From assembly GCF_013368755.1 (NCBI RefSeq), contig NC_049566.1, forward strand, positions 2,294,001-2,358,000: a stretch of 64,000 nucleotides of DNA, written 5' to 3'. This DNA comes from Talaromyces rugulosus. Lineage: Eukaryota > Ascomycota > Eurotiomycetes > Eurotiales > Trichocomaceae. A program made the translations under genes and the position numbers. Below the pieces are notes generated by a model. It did no database searches. It saw nothing but the letters and a program-made list of their open reading frames with translations, and was not told the DNA's origin. Shown piece by piece: positions 23,361 through 33,944 of the stretch; the stretch's first letter is position 1, and each line of letters starts with the position of its first letter.

Positions 23361-25013
23361 TTATCGTTCGTCATCATTTTCCAAATTCGAAAAATCAAAC
23401 GGCACGGCACCCGCATCTCGTTGTCTCAGGATATAGTTCTTGCCTAGCACCAGCTGCATAAGCATGTAATTCAAGGCGCATTTGATACCCAATTCGTCGC
23501 CTCGGCGGACAATGTACCCGTTGATATATTCAATCTCAGTTCTTCGTAGCCGTTGCATATCTTGGAGCATGGAGCTCGTATTCGCTGCGGTTTTGTTGGC
23601 TAGGTTGATTGCTAGATCTTTTAGTCGTTCTGTTGCAAACCGGGATTGGACTCCTGGAACGCCTTCTAGTTCTGGCAATGCGCATATGACAGTTGAGATT
23701 TCGGCTAGTAGGAGCCTGATCGCTCGTGTGATGTGATAATTGTAAAGAAGCTCTCCATTTTGCGAGTCCAGGAGAACGGTGAACGAGTTGATGACGCAGT
23801 TCATAGCCAGTTTTTCCAGCTGATATTGGATAATGTTTGTAGGGCTCTCAGCAACAGCCACGAGTGGAGGTGTCAATGTCAAAGTACGTAGGAGATACTT
23901 TGTAGACGGGGCCCAGTCTTCCTCTCTGACATCTGGAGCTCCCTGCGAGGGCAGTGCGCCGAGAATCACAGTGCCCATACCGGTATATTCAATGTGGAAA
24001 TTCTGAAACCCTTTCAAGCCGTGTGACACAACACCCTGTATATAGTGTGGCCGAGTGTTGGGATCGGGAAAGACAACCCTGTTGACTTCGTCCATGATCC
24101 CCATCCCATTCTGAAGAAAAAGCACCGTAGAATCCGGAGTCAAGCGGTGGCTAACCGAGTTCAGCGCGTTGACCGTCTGGGGCGCCTTGGTGGTTACAAT
24201 CAGACATTCAATCTCCTCGTCATCCTTTTCCGGTTCCATCGAGTTCCAGTCTTCGCCTTGAGTCGAATATACTGTTGTATCTTCTTCTTCCTCTGATGAG
24301 TGCACACCTTTCTTACGAGCATTCGGTGAATACGGTAGCGAAAACCAGATATTCCTATCCAGGACATTCACGTCAAACCCAGTCTTTATATCATCCAGCC
24401 CATTCGTCATCAGCGAGACCGACTCTTTCCGCCGAATCCATTGGGTGTACATTTCACGATTGTGCAGCAGCAGCGTAATTGGCGGTCGCGTCTTTCGCGA
24501 TGCTAGCGAATGGGCCACAAAGCAACCAACATTTCCCATGCCGATGATATGTATCCGTCCAGACAAGCTGCCGCCTGTTGTTTCGGGGTATTGTTCATTG
24601 CCGCTGGTGGCTCTCAGCGACAACTCTGTCGACGACGACGATTGCTGCTGTTTTGTCGAGTAAGTCCGTGCCGCCAACGCACGAGGGCGAGATGACACTG
24701 TGAAGAACTGACAGGTTGCGAAGCCATGTTCGCTAATAACACCAATCCGCAGGAGCGGACGGCGGAGTAGTTTCGCAGACACTTTGGAGGTCTCTTTCGT
24801 GAATATAACAGTCGTGATTTCGCGATGTTGTAGTTTTTCAAGGACGAGAAGCTGCAGCCAGTTCTCGACGTTCTTGGCTAGCAGTTGAAAAGTCGAAGAG
24901 CTATACTCTGTAACATTTAAATGTTTCTGAGCTCTTGCGGCCGAGGCGCCACAAGACCCGCCGCGTGCTCTCACCGCCCGCGGATCTCCAACAAAAAAAA
25001 AGTCGTCCGTCAT
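23361..25013 (-). CDS. PanE-like 2-dehydropantoate 2-reductase (ketopantoate reductase fold)
   Basis: NADPH-binding enzyme of the ApbA/PanE family; the classic reaction reduces ketopantoate to pantoate for CoA synthesis. From the ATG at 25013 the single open frame codes for 550 aa. The Rossmann motif IGMGNVGCFVAHSLA begins near residue 157. The second domain carries LEKLAMNCVINSFTVLLD and the C-terminal helical ApbA_C region ends with RGDELGIKCALNYMLM. Ahead of the Rossmann fold is a roughly 150-residue extension, unusually long; its later part (SSRPRALAARTYS) looks like a mitochondrial presequence. No Met exists between that and the Rossmann motif, so an unrecognised 5' intron is possible and the start is uncertain. 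Fungi often have several such paralogues, some mitochondrial, so pantothenate synthesis itself is not proven. Confidence 0.82.
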   Translation of the reverse strand: MTDDFFFVGDPRAVRARGGSCGASAARAQKHLNVTEYSSSTFQLLAKNVENWLQLLVLEKLQHREITTVIFTKETSKVSAKLLRRPLLRIGVISEHGFATCQFFTVSSRPRALAARTYSTKQQQSSSSTELSLRATSGNEQYPETTGGSLSGRIHIIGMGNVGCFVAHSLASRKTRPPITLLLHNREMYTQWIRRKESVSLMTNGLDDIKTGFDVNVLDRNIWFSLPYSPNARKKGVHSSEEEEDTTVYSTQGEDWNSMEPEKDDEEIECLIVTTKAPQTVNALNSVSHRLTPDSTVLFLQNGMGIMDEVNRVVFPDPNTRPHYIQGVVSHGLKGFQNFHIEYTGMGTVILGALPSQGAPDVREEDWAPSTKYLLRTLTLTPPLVAVAESPTNIIQYQLEKLAMNCVINSFTVLLDSQNGELLYNYHITRAIRLLLAEISTVICALPELEGVPGVQSRFATERLKDLAINLANKTAANTSSMLQDMQRLRRTEIEYINGYIVRRGDELGIKCALNYMLMQLVLGKNYILRQRDAGAVPFDFSNLENDDER

Positions 25014-25062
25014 TATTCTGCAACTATCAAATTCAACAACCAAGTCGAAAAACAAAGTCGAA

Positions 25063-26041
25063 ATGGATGTCGTCGATCTACAACCAGCTGTTGAGCGGCT
25101 CGAGGAGAATATCGACGCTTTAGAAGAAACGCTACAGAAACTCCTGGGATCGTCATTAGAAGAAACCTCGCGAAAGCTACCTTTGCTCGACCGCGCAAAA
25201 CTGCATGTTCTGGTTACTTATACGCTGGAATCACTTTTGCATTGTATGTCATAAAAGAAAATGAGGATTATTATTTTTGAAAAAAGTACTAACCCAGAAT
25301 ACTAGCCTACTTGCGACTGCACGGCGTCGATGCAAAAGACCACCCCATCAACACAGAATTAACTCGCCTGAAACAATATTTCGCAAAGATCGAAAACCTC
25401 GAAAAACAGCCCGAGAAGCGCACAATGGCATTAGATCAGGGAGCCGCTCGGCGATTTATTTCTCGCGGTCTTGTAAGTGACCTACCTCATCCTGACACGA
25501 AACGAACATTGGCTCATTCCTTTTTAAATAGGCTGGCAATGACAAATTCGACATTGCGCGCGCCGAGAAACAGGCCAAAGAAAAAGCGCGTGCGCAGCTC
25601 AAAGCAGCACTGATGGCTCAGAAGAAACAGAGCAAGCCTGAATCACTAGCTCTAGCGGTAGCAACCTCGCAAGAATCATCAAATGATACGCCGCAGTCCA
25701 CGAGTCGTCCGCAACCCGACTCGGATTCGGATTCAAGCTCTGACTCTGAATCAGAAGACGAAACCAAAGAAATTGCAAAAGACGACGCGGCAAAGGAGTT
25801 CAAAGACTCCACCGAATACATCGAGCTGGCTACAGATGAACCCACGGGGCGAGAGACGGCCAAAACAAAAGCCAAAAATAGAAAGGAAGAATTCATGTCC
25901 AAAAAGGCGGAAAAAAGGGCCAAGAGAGAGGGCAACCAAATCAAGAACGAAAAGCAACGCGATGTTCGCAAAGAGCAGCGTCTGAAAAAGAAGGCCATGA
26001 AGAGGGACAAGAGAGCCAAAGAGAAGGGCAAAGCCAAGTGA
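25063..26041 (+). CDS. lrp1: Exosome cofactor Lrp1/Rrp47 (C1D/Sas10 family)
   Basis: Binds the exonuclease Rrp6 and helps the nuclear exosome trim rRNA, snRNA and snoRNA. Exons 25063-25243, 25306-25472 and 25532-26041 give 285 aa in phase. The C1D/Sas10 helical domain covers about residues 10-105 (DLQPAVERLEENIDALEETL; HPINTELTRLKQYFAKIENLE). The C-terminal half is low in complexity: an acidic Ser/Asp/Glu run near 165-185 and a Lys/Arg-rich end from about 220 with likely nuclear and RNA-binding function. Yeast Rrp47 is 184 aa, so this tail is extended. The start codon lies only about 50 bp from that of the divergent PanE-like gene. Confidence 0.88.
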
Positions 26042-26362
26042 TTGTTTCAAGACTTCTATACTCACTCTTTTACGATGTATGAATATATTTGCATTTCCCA
26101 GAATTCGATTGGGAGGACGGCGTTTGGTGCTTCTGCCCTACATGTACAAAAGACATCACCGTGCAATTGAATCAAGAAAGTAATAAGTGCATGATACGTA
26201 ACGTTCTAACTAGACCGAGTCTATACATGAACAAACGGGATATAGTACATTGGCCGACGACGGAGAATTGGCCTCCATATAGCTACATGTAGGACTGGTT
26301 CGGAATATAGATACGTGTGTACCAAAAGATTAAAGGTCTCTTGGGCGGTCAATATATATGGT
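26042..26362. other. Short gap behind lrp1, no gene seen
   Basis: Only short open frames without protein character occur. The region should contain the 3' end of the lrp1 transcript and lies next to the 3' end of the doubtful gene on the opposite strand. Confidence 0.4.
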
Positions 26363-27051
26363 TTATATCACAGACGCCAACAGATCCAACCATGCGGGGT
26401 CATAGCCCATTAGAGTGATGAGCCTTGTTGCAAGTGTCCGTAAGTCATCCAAAAATAGATCGAATGAATCATTTTCATTTTGGCCATTTGGCAAGGCCAG
26501 GCCCCATAGTTGTCCTCGAGTGAGGGTGATTGTTTGTTGGGATGCAATTTGGGAAGGAGGCACCGGAAAATTGTCTAACGAATATTAGATAAATCCTTTT
26601 TCTTCTTAAAAAGGGGAAGGAGTATTATAAAAGTACCTCTCTTTGCGTACTAACAGTGTCGGTTGTACCGCGACGCTCATACGTTTCCACGTACCCTGTC
26701 ACACAGTCTCTAGCACTGCCAACATAAGAGAATCTCATCACAATCAGTAGCTGAACTACTGGCTGTCTAATTAATATCTAGGTCTGCGTGTCTTTCCACG
26801 CCCTAGTGTTGACCCAGGCCAGCCGCATTCACCGACAATACTCGGCAAAGTTAAGGCGTGTGGTAGGTCACATATTGCTCAAATTCTGGACCACCAAGTT
26901 CAGAGACGAGAGATTTGGCAGTAAATTCTTGCAAATTAATGTATTCAAAGCACTTTTCTTCACGAGAATGCAAAAGATGCTGGTTGATCTCTCGTAATAT
27001 GATTTCCTTGGATGGCGTTTGCGCAGAACTTGATGAGGGAGGACTTTTCAT
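26363..27051 (-). pseudogene. Possible decayed or lineage-specific gene with split exons
   Basis: Three pieces on the minus strand look like coding exons but do not join cleanly. The first, about 27051-26870, reads MKSPPSSSSAQTPSKEIILR and goes on with a helical, charged stretch ending in GGPEFEQY. The second, near 26745-26640, contains SARDCVTGYVETYERRGTTD. The third, 26570-26363, follows a good TTAG acceptor and ends with MGYDPAWLDLLASVI before a stop. The first piece vaguely recalls NTF2-like fungal proteins, but I cannot confirm this. The second and third pieces cannot be joined in frame at the obvious GTACTT donor, so either the gene is broken or the exon borders are wrong. The upstream area has a pyrimidine-rich, TATA-containing promoter-like stretch. 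Confidence 0.35.
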
Positions 27052-27911
27052 TCTGGGCGCTAGAGTTTGAAGAAAAAGCAAACTTTCTCAGCATGTTAAC
27101 TACTAACAAACAGAAGGAGATTTGGCAGTTTGGTCAGTCCTTATATCCAACAAAATGCAGGAGGAAGTCAATGGTTTGGGGGTTGGTTAAGAGTCTGGGA
27201 GCGGGGTGGAAGAAAAAAGTGATTTGGGGAAGGAACCCGTGATATTTGAAGGGCGGTGGGGCAAATTAATGTTAGATAATCACGTTCCACTTTGTCATTG
27301 TAGAGTCAATTACAATGGTGTAGAGAATTCTCGTTTACATGGCCTATTGAGTAATTAAACTTAATACAGGCTCCAAATAGAGAAACTCATCGTTTGAATA
27401 AACGTTTGAATTAAATTATTCATATATATAGCCAGGCTTGCATATATACCAGACAATACTAGCCAGGTTTTTTATTTACTGTGTCCAACGCCATATTAAT
27501 ACATATTAATGTTTTTGATATCAGATCTTCCAGGAGACAAACAGATATCTATGGTAAATCATGGGGGAATATTCCTTGAAAGGCTAGGCAGTACTACGTC
27601 GAAGAGTCACGGTTTCCAGCCCAAAAAACAGCCTTTCCACTGACTCCATATAAGTACCTAATTGTATATTATATCTATATATTTTGTGAAGTGCTAAATA
27701 TATACTGTATGGAGTTCCGAGGCTTAACGCCGAGGGCCAATCAGCAGCGTGCTTATTGGCACCTTCCTCGGGCCCACTCGGATAATCAGTTTTGCCTTCA
27801 ACACCGGGACGCTTCGAGTTGCTTCTCTCCTCCATACATTTATACCACCACCGCTCTTTACAACAAACACCCTCACCAGTCTATCTATCCCCCCAAACAA
27901 AAACCATCAAA
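27052..27911. promoter_or_regulatory. Intergenic, AT-rich; promoter of the MIX17-like gene
   Basis: About 860 bp. The part 27240-27690 is AT-rich and empty. From 27720 on, the base composition becomes balanced, with a CCAAT box at 27737-27741 (CCAATCAGC) and a pyrimidine-rich leader before the ATG, which suits the strong promoter of a mitochondrial housekeeping gene. Confidence 0.5.
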
Positions 27912-28496
27912 ATGCCTCGTCAAAGCCGTGGTCGTGCCACCCCTGCCCGCAGCGCTCCTACTCGCCCTACTGCTGCTCCGGCCAGACCTGCCGCTCCCCA
28001 GCAACAGCGCAGCCAACCTCACTCGACCTCTGCTCAACCCCCTGCTCAACAGGCTGCTCCTGTGCAGCAGAGCGCTGGACCCGGTCTGTTCGGACAAATG
28101 GCCTCTACTGCTGCGTAAGTCTTAACAAACTCACTACCGAACCTGTCTTGCATACTGGTCAACTTGAAGAGAGAACAAAAACTAACGAAACAACAAAACA
28201 GTGGTGTCGCAGTCGGTTCATCCATCGGCCATGCCATCGGCGGATTCTTTGGTGGCGGCTCCAGCGCCCCTGCTGAGCAACAGCAGCCCCAGCAATACGA
28301 CGCCGCCGCCGCCCAGCCCATGGACAACGGTCTCTACGCCAGCCAGAACTCTGCCTCGGCGTTCGAAAACCCTGCGTGTGCCACCGACGTGCAAAATTTC
28401 CGCAAGTGCATGGACGACAACCAGGGCAACATGAGCATCTGCGGATGGTACTTGGATCAGTTGAAGGCTTGCCAGGCTGCTGCTAAGCCTTACTAA
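27912..28496 (+). CDS. mix17: Twin CX9C protein, MIX17/CHCHD2-CHCHD10 family
   Basis: Imported into the mitochondrial intermembrane space by the Mia40 relay; homologues affect respiration and cristae. Exons 27912-28114 and 28202-28496 give 165 aa in phase. The N-terminus is Arg/Pro/Ala-rich and basic (MPRQSRGRATPARSAPTRP). A Gln/Pro/Ala-rich linker leads to the conserved Gly-rich hydrophobic segment GVAVGSSIGHAIGGFFGGGS, the family signature, which begins right at the intron. The C-terminal CHCH domain has both motifs, CATDVQNFRKC and CGWYLDQLKAC, each with nine residues between the cysteines. All four cysteines are intact. Confidence 0.95.
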
Positions 28497-28907
28497 AAAC
28501 TGGCTAAAAAGAAGAGAGCCAGTGATTTCTTTTGTGTTGCATAGCATAGATACCATCGCCAGACATCGTATGAAGTCAGATGTATAACGCCATCTTTTTT
28601 TTTTCTGTGTCGGGTTTTGTATAATACTACTACTGTGACATGCAGATAGCCAAGTCTATTTTGGACATGGCTATCTGCATGTCATGTCATGTCTCTTATC
28701 TGAAGGAAGATCAAAAATACCAAAAAAAGGAACATGCTCCCCTCAGATCTTTTTATTATTTATTCACCATAAGAATAAACAAAATTCAAACAAGACTTCG
28801 TGACGCCATGCCGGAATATCTCCTCTCATGATCAGAAGCGAAAGACCCGAATTTATACATAATAAAAGCAGAAAAAGAAAGTAAAAATAATACACTCAGA
28901 TTGCTCG
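28497..28907. other. Convergent 3' flanks holding a long hairpin
   Basis: About 410 bp between the stops of two convergent genes. The only structure is the inverted repeat described separately. No credible reading frame is present. Confidence 0.5.
28637..28683. repeat. 20-bp near-perfect inverted repeat (hairpin)
   Basis: The left arm, 28637-28656, and right arm, 28664-28683, pair at 19 of 20 positions around a 7-base AT-rich loop. The mismatch is in the inner part of the stem (AAGTC against GACAT). It sits about 140 bp past the stop of the MIX17-like gene, in or near the 3' ends of both convergent transcripts. A transcript from either strand would fold into the same strong stem-loop. Confidence 0.8.
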
Positions 28908-30459
28908 TTAGTCGTTCTTGTGATCATCATTTCGCTTGGGCTCAAAGTTCAGCTGTGTAGAGTAGGATTGTTAGTCACGAATGAACATTTTGAAAAGCTG
29001 ACGGAAATACCTACAGTATTCCCATTATAGAACTCATTTCTATCCTGCTCTTGGTCCCGCAACGTGCGGACATTGATTCCACCACCAGTCATCCTTGGAG
29101 TCGGTCTTGAGGAGGTAGCTGTCGACTGATTCGAGTCGTCTGATGAGCTCGTTGCCGCTTGCCTAGAAGACACAGCAGCAGCAGCAGAAACGCCAATCCC
29201 CAAAAACGACCCGACAAGACCAGCAGCACCTCCAACTACTCCCGAGACCAGACCATAGCCTGCTGATACTGCTCGGCCGGGAAGGCTATCTGTCAATGAT
29301 GGAGAGGCATATGCCTCGATGTAGGATGGCACGGGCACCATGACAAGGCTGGCTGTAGGTCCTAGGCCGATCTCTTCTAGAGCACGTTCTTCTTCGGCGG
29401 CGGAGATGGTGTAGTTTGGAAGCGGAGTCAAGATGTGTTTGAGATTATAAGGCTGCGAGTCACCACCTCGATGGCCCTCCAGCCAGGGACGGACATCTTT
29501 GCGTATTGTTGCCGAGAGCGGGAAACTGGCGCGAACAGAGCTGCCGTCAAACAGACGAACCTGCAGGCGATACTCTGAGACGGGTTTTCTTGCTGATGCA
29601 GTACCACTGGTATTCTGTGCTGCAGCAGGTACAGTGGAAGTACCCTGGGTCTCAGCAGCAGCTGCCGTCTTAGACCGGTTTCGTTCTTCGGCTGAGCGTT
29701 GCTTGCGAGCTTCTTGGTCTTGTTTGATTTGGTTTCGGATTCGCTCTCGTTCTTCTTTTTGTTCCATCTTTTCGCGCTGGAGCTTGAGTTGCAGTGCACG
29801 CCGGTCCTTTTCTTTTTTGTCTGTTTGGGTTTGCTGTGGTGCCGGTCTTGCAGGCTGTGTTGTCTCAACGGGTCTTTGCTCGTTGGTGGTCACTTGTCGT
29901 GGTTGTGACGATGGTTCTGTAGGTACGCTGGACGCAACCGGTGGCTGTTGATTCGCATCACTCGTCGTCTCTGTGCTAGTGGTAGTGGAAGTCGATGGTT
30001 GTTGTGCATTGCGATTAACAACAGCCGTCTTCAACCGCGTCTGGAAATCTTCCTTGTGCGTGCCTGCAGCAATATAATCCTGAACCACCCCATTCATTAT
30101 CACAAGCACAGCCGGAAAGGCCTGAATCGGACATATCGAGGTCAGAAACCCGGCTTCCTGAGTGCCAGCGGTGAGACGGAGCGTGACCGAGTTGTCTGAT
30201 AGTAACTGGTTTATCTAGACAGGGTTAGTGTTAGCTGGTTGTTCTCCGATGCAATGCAAGACCAAAAAGCCATACATCATCTTCAAAGTATTCATTCTCC
30301 CACTTGGCGCTTTCATCCTGATCGTCTACCGTTCGCCACTTAGTAGAGCTTCTCTGTCAATGCGGGGAATAGCGACATACCACGAACAAAACAAACGACT
30401 GACTTGGCTTCGCGCACGGCGAGAGCAATCCCGCTTTGCAGGTCACCTTGATAAAACAT
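28908..30459 (-). CDS. UBX-domain protein with N-terminal thioredoxin-like (UAS) part
   Basis: UBX proteins bring substrates to the AAA ATPase Cdc48/p97, often in ER-associated degradation. Exons 30459-30381, 30325-30276, 30214-29015 and 28952-28908 give 457 aa in phase. The N-terminal 100 residues (MFYQGDLQSGIALAVREAK; VTLRLTAGTQEAGFL) match the UAS/thioredoxin-like domain of UBXN4-type proteins. A highly charged coiled coil lies at about 180-235. The UBX domain spans about 256-335 (YRLQVRLFDGSSVRASF). Behind it is a Gly/Ala-rich hydrophobic stretch, about 360-395, which could form an ER membrane hairpin as in UBXN4/erasin. The gene ends with a 45-bp exon. Confidence 0.88.
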
Positions 30460-30700
30460 GATGGGCTATTTGCATGATTTTAAAAAGAAACCAGATGCAA
30501 ATGCCAGAGATGTTTGTACAGAGAGAGAGAGGAAGCTTGGCTAGCTTGGAACGCAGCACGAGTGGGCCTCCGCTGATCCCCGGACCGCGGGAATTTCGTC
30601 CCGAGATATCTCAACCTTCACAATATTTGTTTTGACAGCTTTGCGCCTGACCAGGCGTTACTAATTTATACACACATACACGTATGCTCAGTCGCATCCG

Positions 30701-31864
30701 ATGAAGCTTTTATTTCCCGGCCTGTCCCAGGCCGCCAGCATCTCCGCGCGATCAGCTCTGCGAAAACAACCACAGTCCTCCTCAGCGGCGTTCGACTCGA
30801 TATGCCTACGATGCCGGCGCCAACAGCTTCGATACAACTCTGGGAATAGCAAGCAGCTCGCCGATGATCCGCAGTGGATATCGCCCATTGACCAGCCATC
30901 CAAGATTGTGCGTGTTGGGCGTCGACATGGTGGTCCTGGACTGGTCCTGCTAGGTGCGTTACACACACTCATATATATATCTATATCTATCTATATATAT
31001 ATACATGTGCATAGCTAATTGTTTTTTTAGCTTTAATACCCATCACAGCCTTCGCCCTCGGAACATGGCAAGTCCAGCGCCTCGACTGGAAAACCAAACT
31101 CATCGCCAAATTCGAAGACCGCCTGGTCAAACCACCACTACCGCTGCCACCACGCCTCGACCCGAACGCAATCCCAGAATTCGACTATCGCCGCATCGTC
31201 GCGCGCGGAAAATTCCGTCACGATCAAGAAATGCTCGTGGGTCCACGTATGCACGAAGGTGAAGATGGGTTTTTTGTGATTACACCGCTGGAGCGCGGAG
31301 ATGGTATGAGTACTGTGCTAGTCAACCGTGGCTGGGTTTCGAGAAAGCTCAAGGATCAGAAAGACAGGCCACTGGGTGTTCCCCAGGGCGAGGTTGTGGT
31401 CGAGGGTTTGTTGAGGGAGCCAATACAGAAAAATTATTTTACGCCGGATAATAGACCGGACAAGGGGCAGTTTTTTTTCCCGGATATTGAGGAGATGGCG
31501 GAGTTGACGAAGAGTCAGCCGATTCTTATTGAGCAGACTATGGGTATGTTTTTTTTTTAAAAAAAAAAGTTGTTGAATCTATACTGACTCGTTGTAGCTC
31601 CCGATCTAATCGAGTCTCTGGACCGAGAAGCCAAAGGTATCCCCATCGGACGAGCCGCCCAGGTGAATTTGAGGAATAATCACGCCCAGTATATCTTCAC
31701 TTGGTAAGTACTATATACAAAACACCTGCTCCCAAGGTTCATAGCTGATTTGTTTGTCCAACAGGTATGGCCTCTCTGTGTCCACCGCTATCATGCTGTG
31801 GATGTTGCTTCGGAAGCGTCCGAATGAGGCAGTCCGCAGGATGCGTCAGAGCAAAAACACGTAA
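30701..31864 (+). CDS. shy1: Shy1/SURF1 cytochrome c oxidase assembly factor
   Basis: Inner-membrane factor that helps insert heme a into Cox1 during complex IV assembly. Exons 30701-30953, 31031-31543, 31598-31703 and 31765-31864 give 323 aa in phase. A mitochondrial presequence covers about the first 45 residues. Two membrane segments bracket a large intermembrane-space domain: LVLLALIPITAFALGTWQV near 80-100, and WYGLSVSTAIMLWMLL near 291-306. Family motifs are clear: LGTWQVQRLDWK, VLVNRGWV and NNHAQYIFTWYGLS. The first intron contains a long (AT)n/TATC-type repeat. An upstream ATG at 30684 is out of frame and short. Confidence 0.95.
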
Positions 31865-32070
31865 ATGTATCCTGTTGCAATATTCCTGTATGATAGGCTT
31901 TGGAGATGAATATAAATATTTCGACGTCAGTTAGTCGGGAACCTCAAACCCCGGATCAATCAATGTAAAGCCCCCTTTTAGCTATCAGGAGTGTTGGTTG
32001 GAGGTTGCTAGCCTGTCGCCAGCCAATATATGTATGTTGCGTGCGCGCTGATAGTAGCAGTATGGAGACT

Positions 32071-33663
32071 TCAAGGAGGCAAAGACAGGCGCATGTCCTG
32101 CAGTAGCTCTTTCGGTAAATGCCTCTGGGCGAGCGAAAATACCGAGTTGGTGTTGTTGACAAGACGCTGTCTGCTTATTATTAGAAAGAGAAAAAGAAGA
32201 GAAAATGCTCCTAGGAAAAACATACCGCCTCATCAGAGTCAAGACATCGCTCTCGTCAATCGTCCGCCGACCTGCATGTTTGGCATACGTAGAAAGATCC
32301 TCACTAGCCTGCTCAAAGAACCATTCAGAAGCCTGCTCGACGGCAGCCAGGGTTTCCTTGCTGATTTTCGCCTTCTTCACAGCCCCAGCGCGCGCAAAGC
32401 GCATGGCTAGTCGCTTTACCACGCCGGACGGTAGGTTCGGGACGGGAATGCCATGGCGGGACAGCTTTTTTTGCTTTCGGCTTCTCGCCAGGGGCTCATC
32501 GCGTAGTCCGCCGCCAACAACCCCAGGTGTGCCAGGCTCGGAAACCTGTTCGGGCATATTTGTTGAAACCCCTCCGAAATCACCTGCTTCGCCGTTGGGG
32601 CTTGAAGAGGCTAGTCCGACATCAGGCTGGTCAACATCCAGCATGAAGTTATCTTCTTCATTTGGCAAGGCTTCAGCTTCTACCGCTGGAGGTGGAGTAG
32701 GGAAAGTAAAATCCAAGCTGAAGCGACCTAGGTCTTCGGTGTCACCCCTAAAAATCTTTGTTAGAGAGGATAAACACGATTTGAAAGTAATACTCACCCG
32801 CCAAAGTCTGCTTGTCCTAGAGGAGAATCCTCCACGACGTTATCACTGCCCTGCTGAAGTGCCGTCAAATCTCCCGCTTCTGAAAACACGTCCAGCCGCG
32901 TGAGATCTTCAAAATTATCGCTCCCAAAGGTCATGCGCCTCCGTTCTTGATCTTTAATGCTGATATCTCGTCGTGCATATTCAATAGAGTGCTGTGTAAT
33001 ATCGTCATCGTCAAAGGCCACCGACATTCGCGGCGGCCGTAAATCCGAGCTGCCATCTTCGCTTGTCCCGCTTTCATCAATCGGCAGTGACAACCGTGGA
33101 CGTTCAGGTAATGGCTCATTGTCGAGAACCAATGTTTCGTCTTCCACTGGCGATGAAACATCCGGTGTCGATGATCGTTCATCTTGAGGCGAGGATTGAA
33201 TTGGTTTAGATACAGGAGCCAGAGCTATTGAGAGTCAGCTACGTTCAAATGATGGACAGTGGTATTAAAGAAATTACCCCTGCCCAGATTCTTCAACAAA
33301 TCAAAAGCCGTTTCTCTCTGCGGACCGCGAGTACTACGTCTTCGATCTCGACCAGGCGTATTAGCGCCGCGGCGTTGGATTGCGCGCAGGCCAAAGGGTG
33401 TCACAGGAGCAGCGCGGGGAGTCCGACGAGTGACCGAGCGAAGAAGCGCAGACGGCGTTGCTAATGTCGTGTACCGAGGGGTTGCAGGCGCCGGAATTTG
33501 CTGTAAAAAGGTTTTAGCTACATCAATTGCGACCTGCGATGTGCGATCTGCATGGGTTGTGTGTGTGGCTCACTGTTGGAACTGTCACATCTTGATCGAT
33601 GCTTGATGCAGTATCATCAGATTTCCGCCTCGCGGGTCGACCGCGGGGTTTGGGGGTTGACAT
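32071..33663 (-). CDS. Inner-kinetochore histone-fold protein CENP-T
   Basis: CENP-T (Cnn1 in yeast) binds centromeric DNA with CENP-W/S/X and recruits the Ndc80 complex. Five exons in phase: 33663-33574, 33500-33278, 33224-32798, 32747-32226 and 32170-32071, giving 453 aa. The C-terminal 120 residues form the histone fold (LPSGVVKRLAMRFA; SEDLSTYAKHAGRRTIDESD), ending with the CENP-T-specific LPKELLQDMRLSLPP. The N-terminal 330 residues are disordered, with several SP/TP sites fit for mitotic phosphorylation. The first residues MSTPKPRGRPARRKS are AT-hook-like. Confidence 0.88.
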
Positions 33664-33944
33664 TGGGGAGGGCAGGTCAACACTGCAATATAAAATAGTC
33701 TCACAGTCTCAAATTATAGATTTTCACAGACCCAGTGACAGCGACGTGAGATGATATTGTATTGTCAGATGCTGTTGTTGTTGCATGTTTGGGTGGAACG
33801 CGTCTTCGCGGAGCTCCGCTGAGCCTTTCCCGGAACGGTTAGCGTTATCGATAAGATAAATGCGATTGCGATTAAAATTTCTCGGCCTTCGACAGATCAT
33901 TCTGCAAGTACAATTGGAAACAATTGGAGAAAGAAAGAATAAAA

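Noticed and set aside
29499..29951. Plus-strand frame of 150 codons
   Set aside because: Antisense of the large UBX exon; its Cys/Leu/Ser-rich product is typical of a shadow frame.
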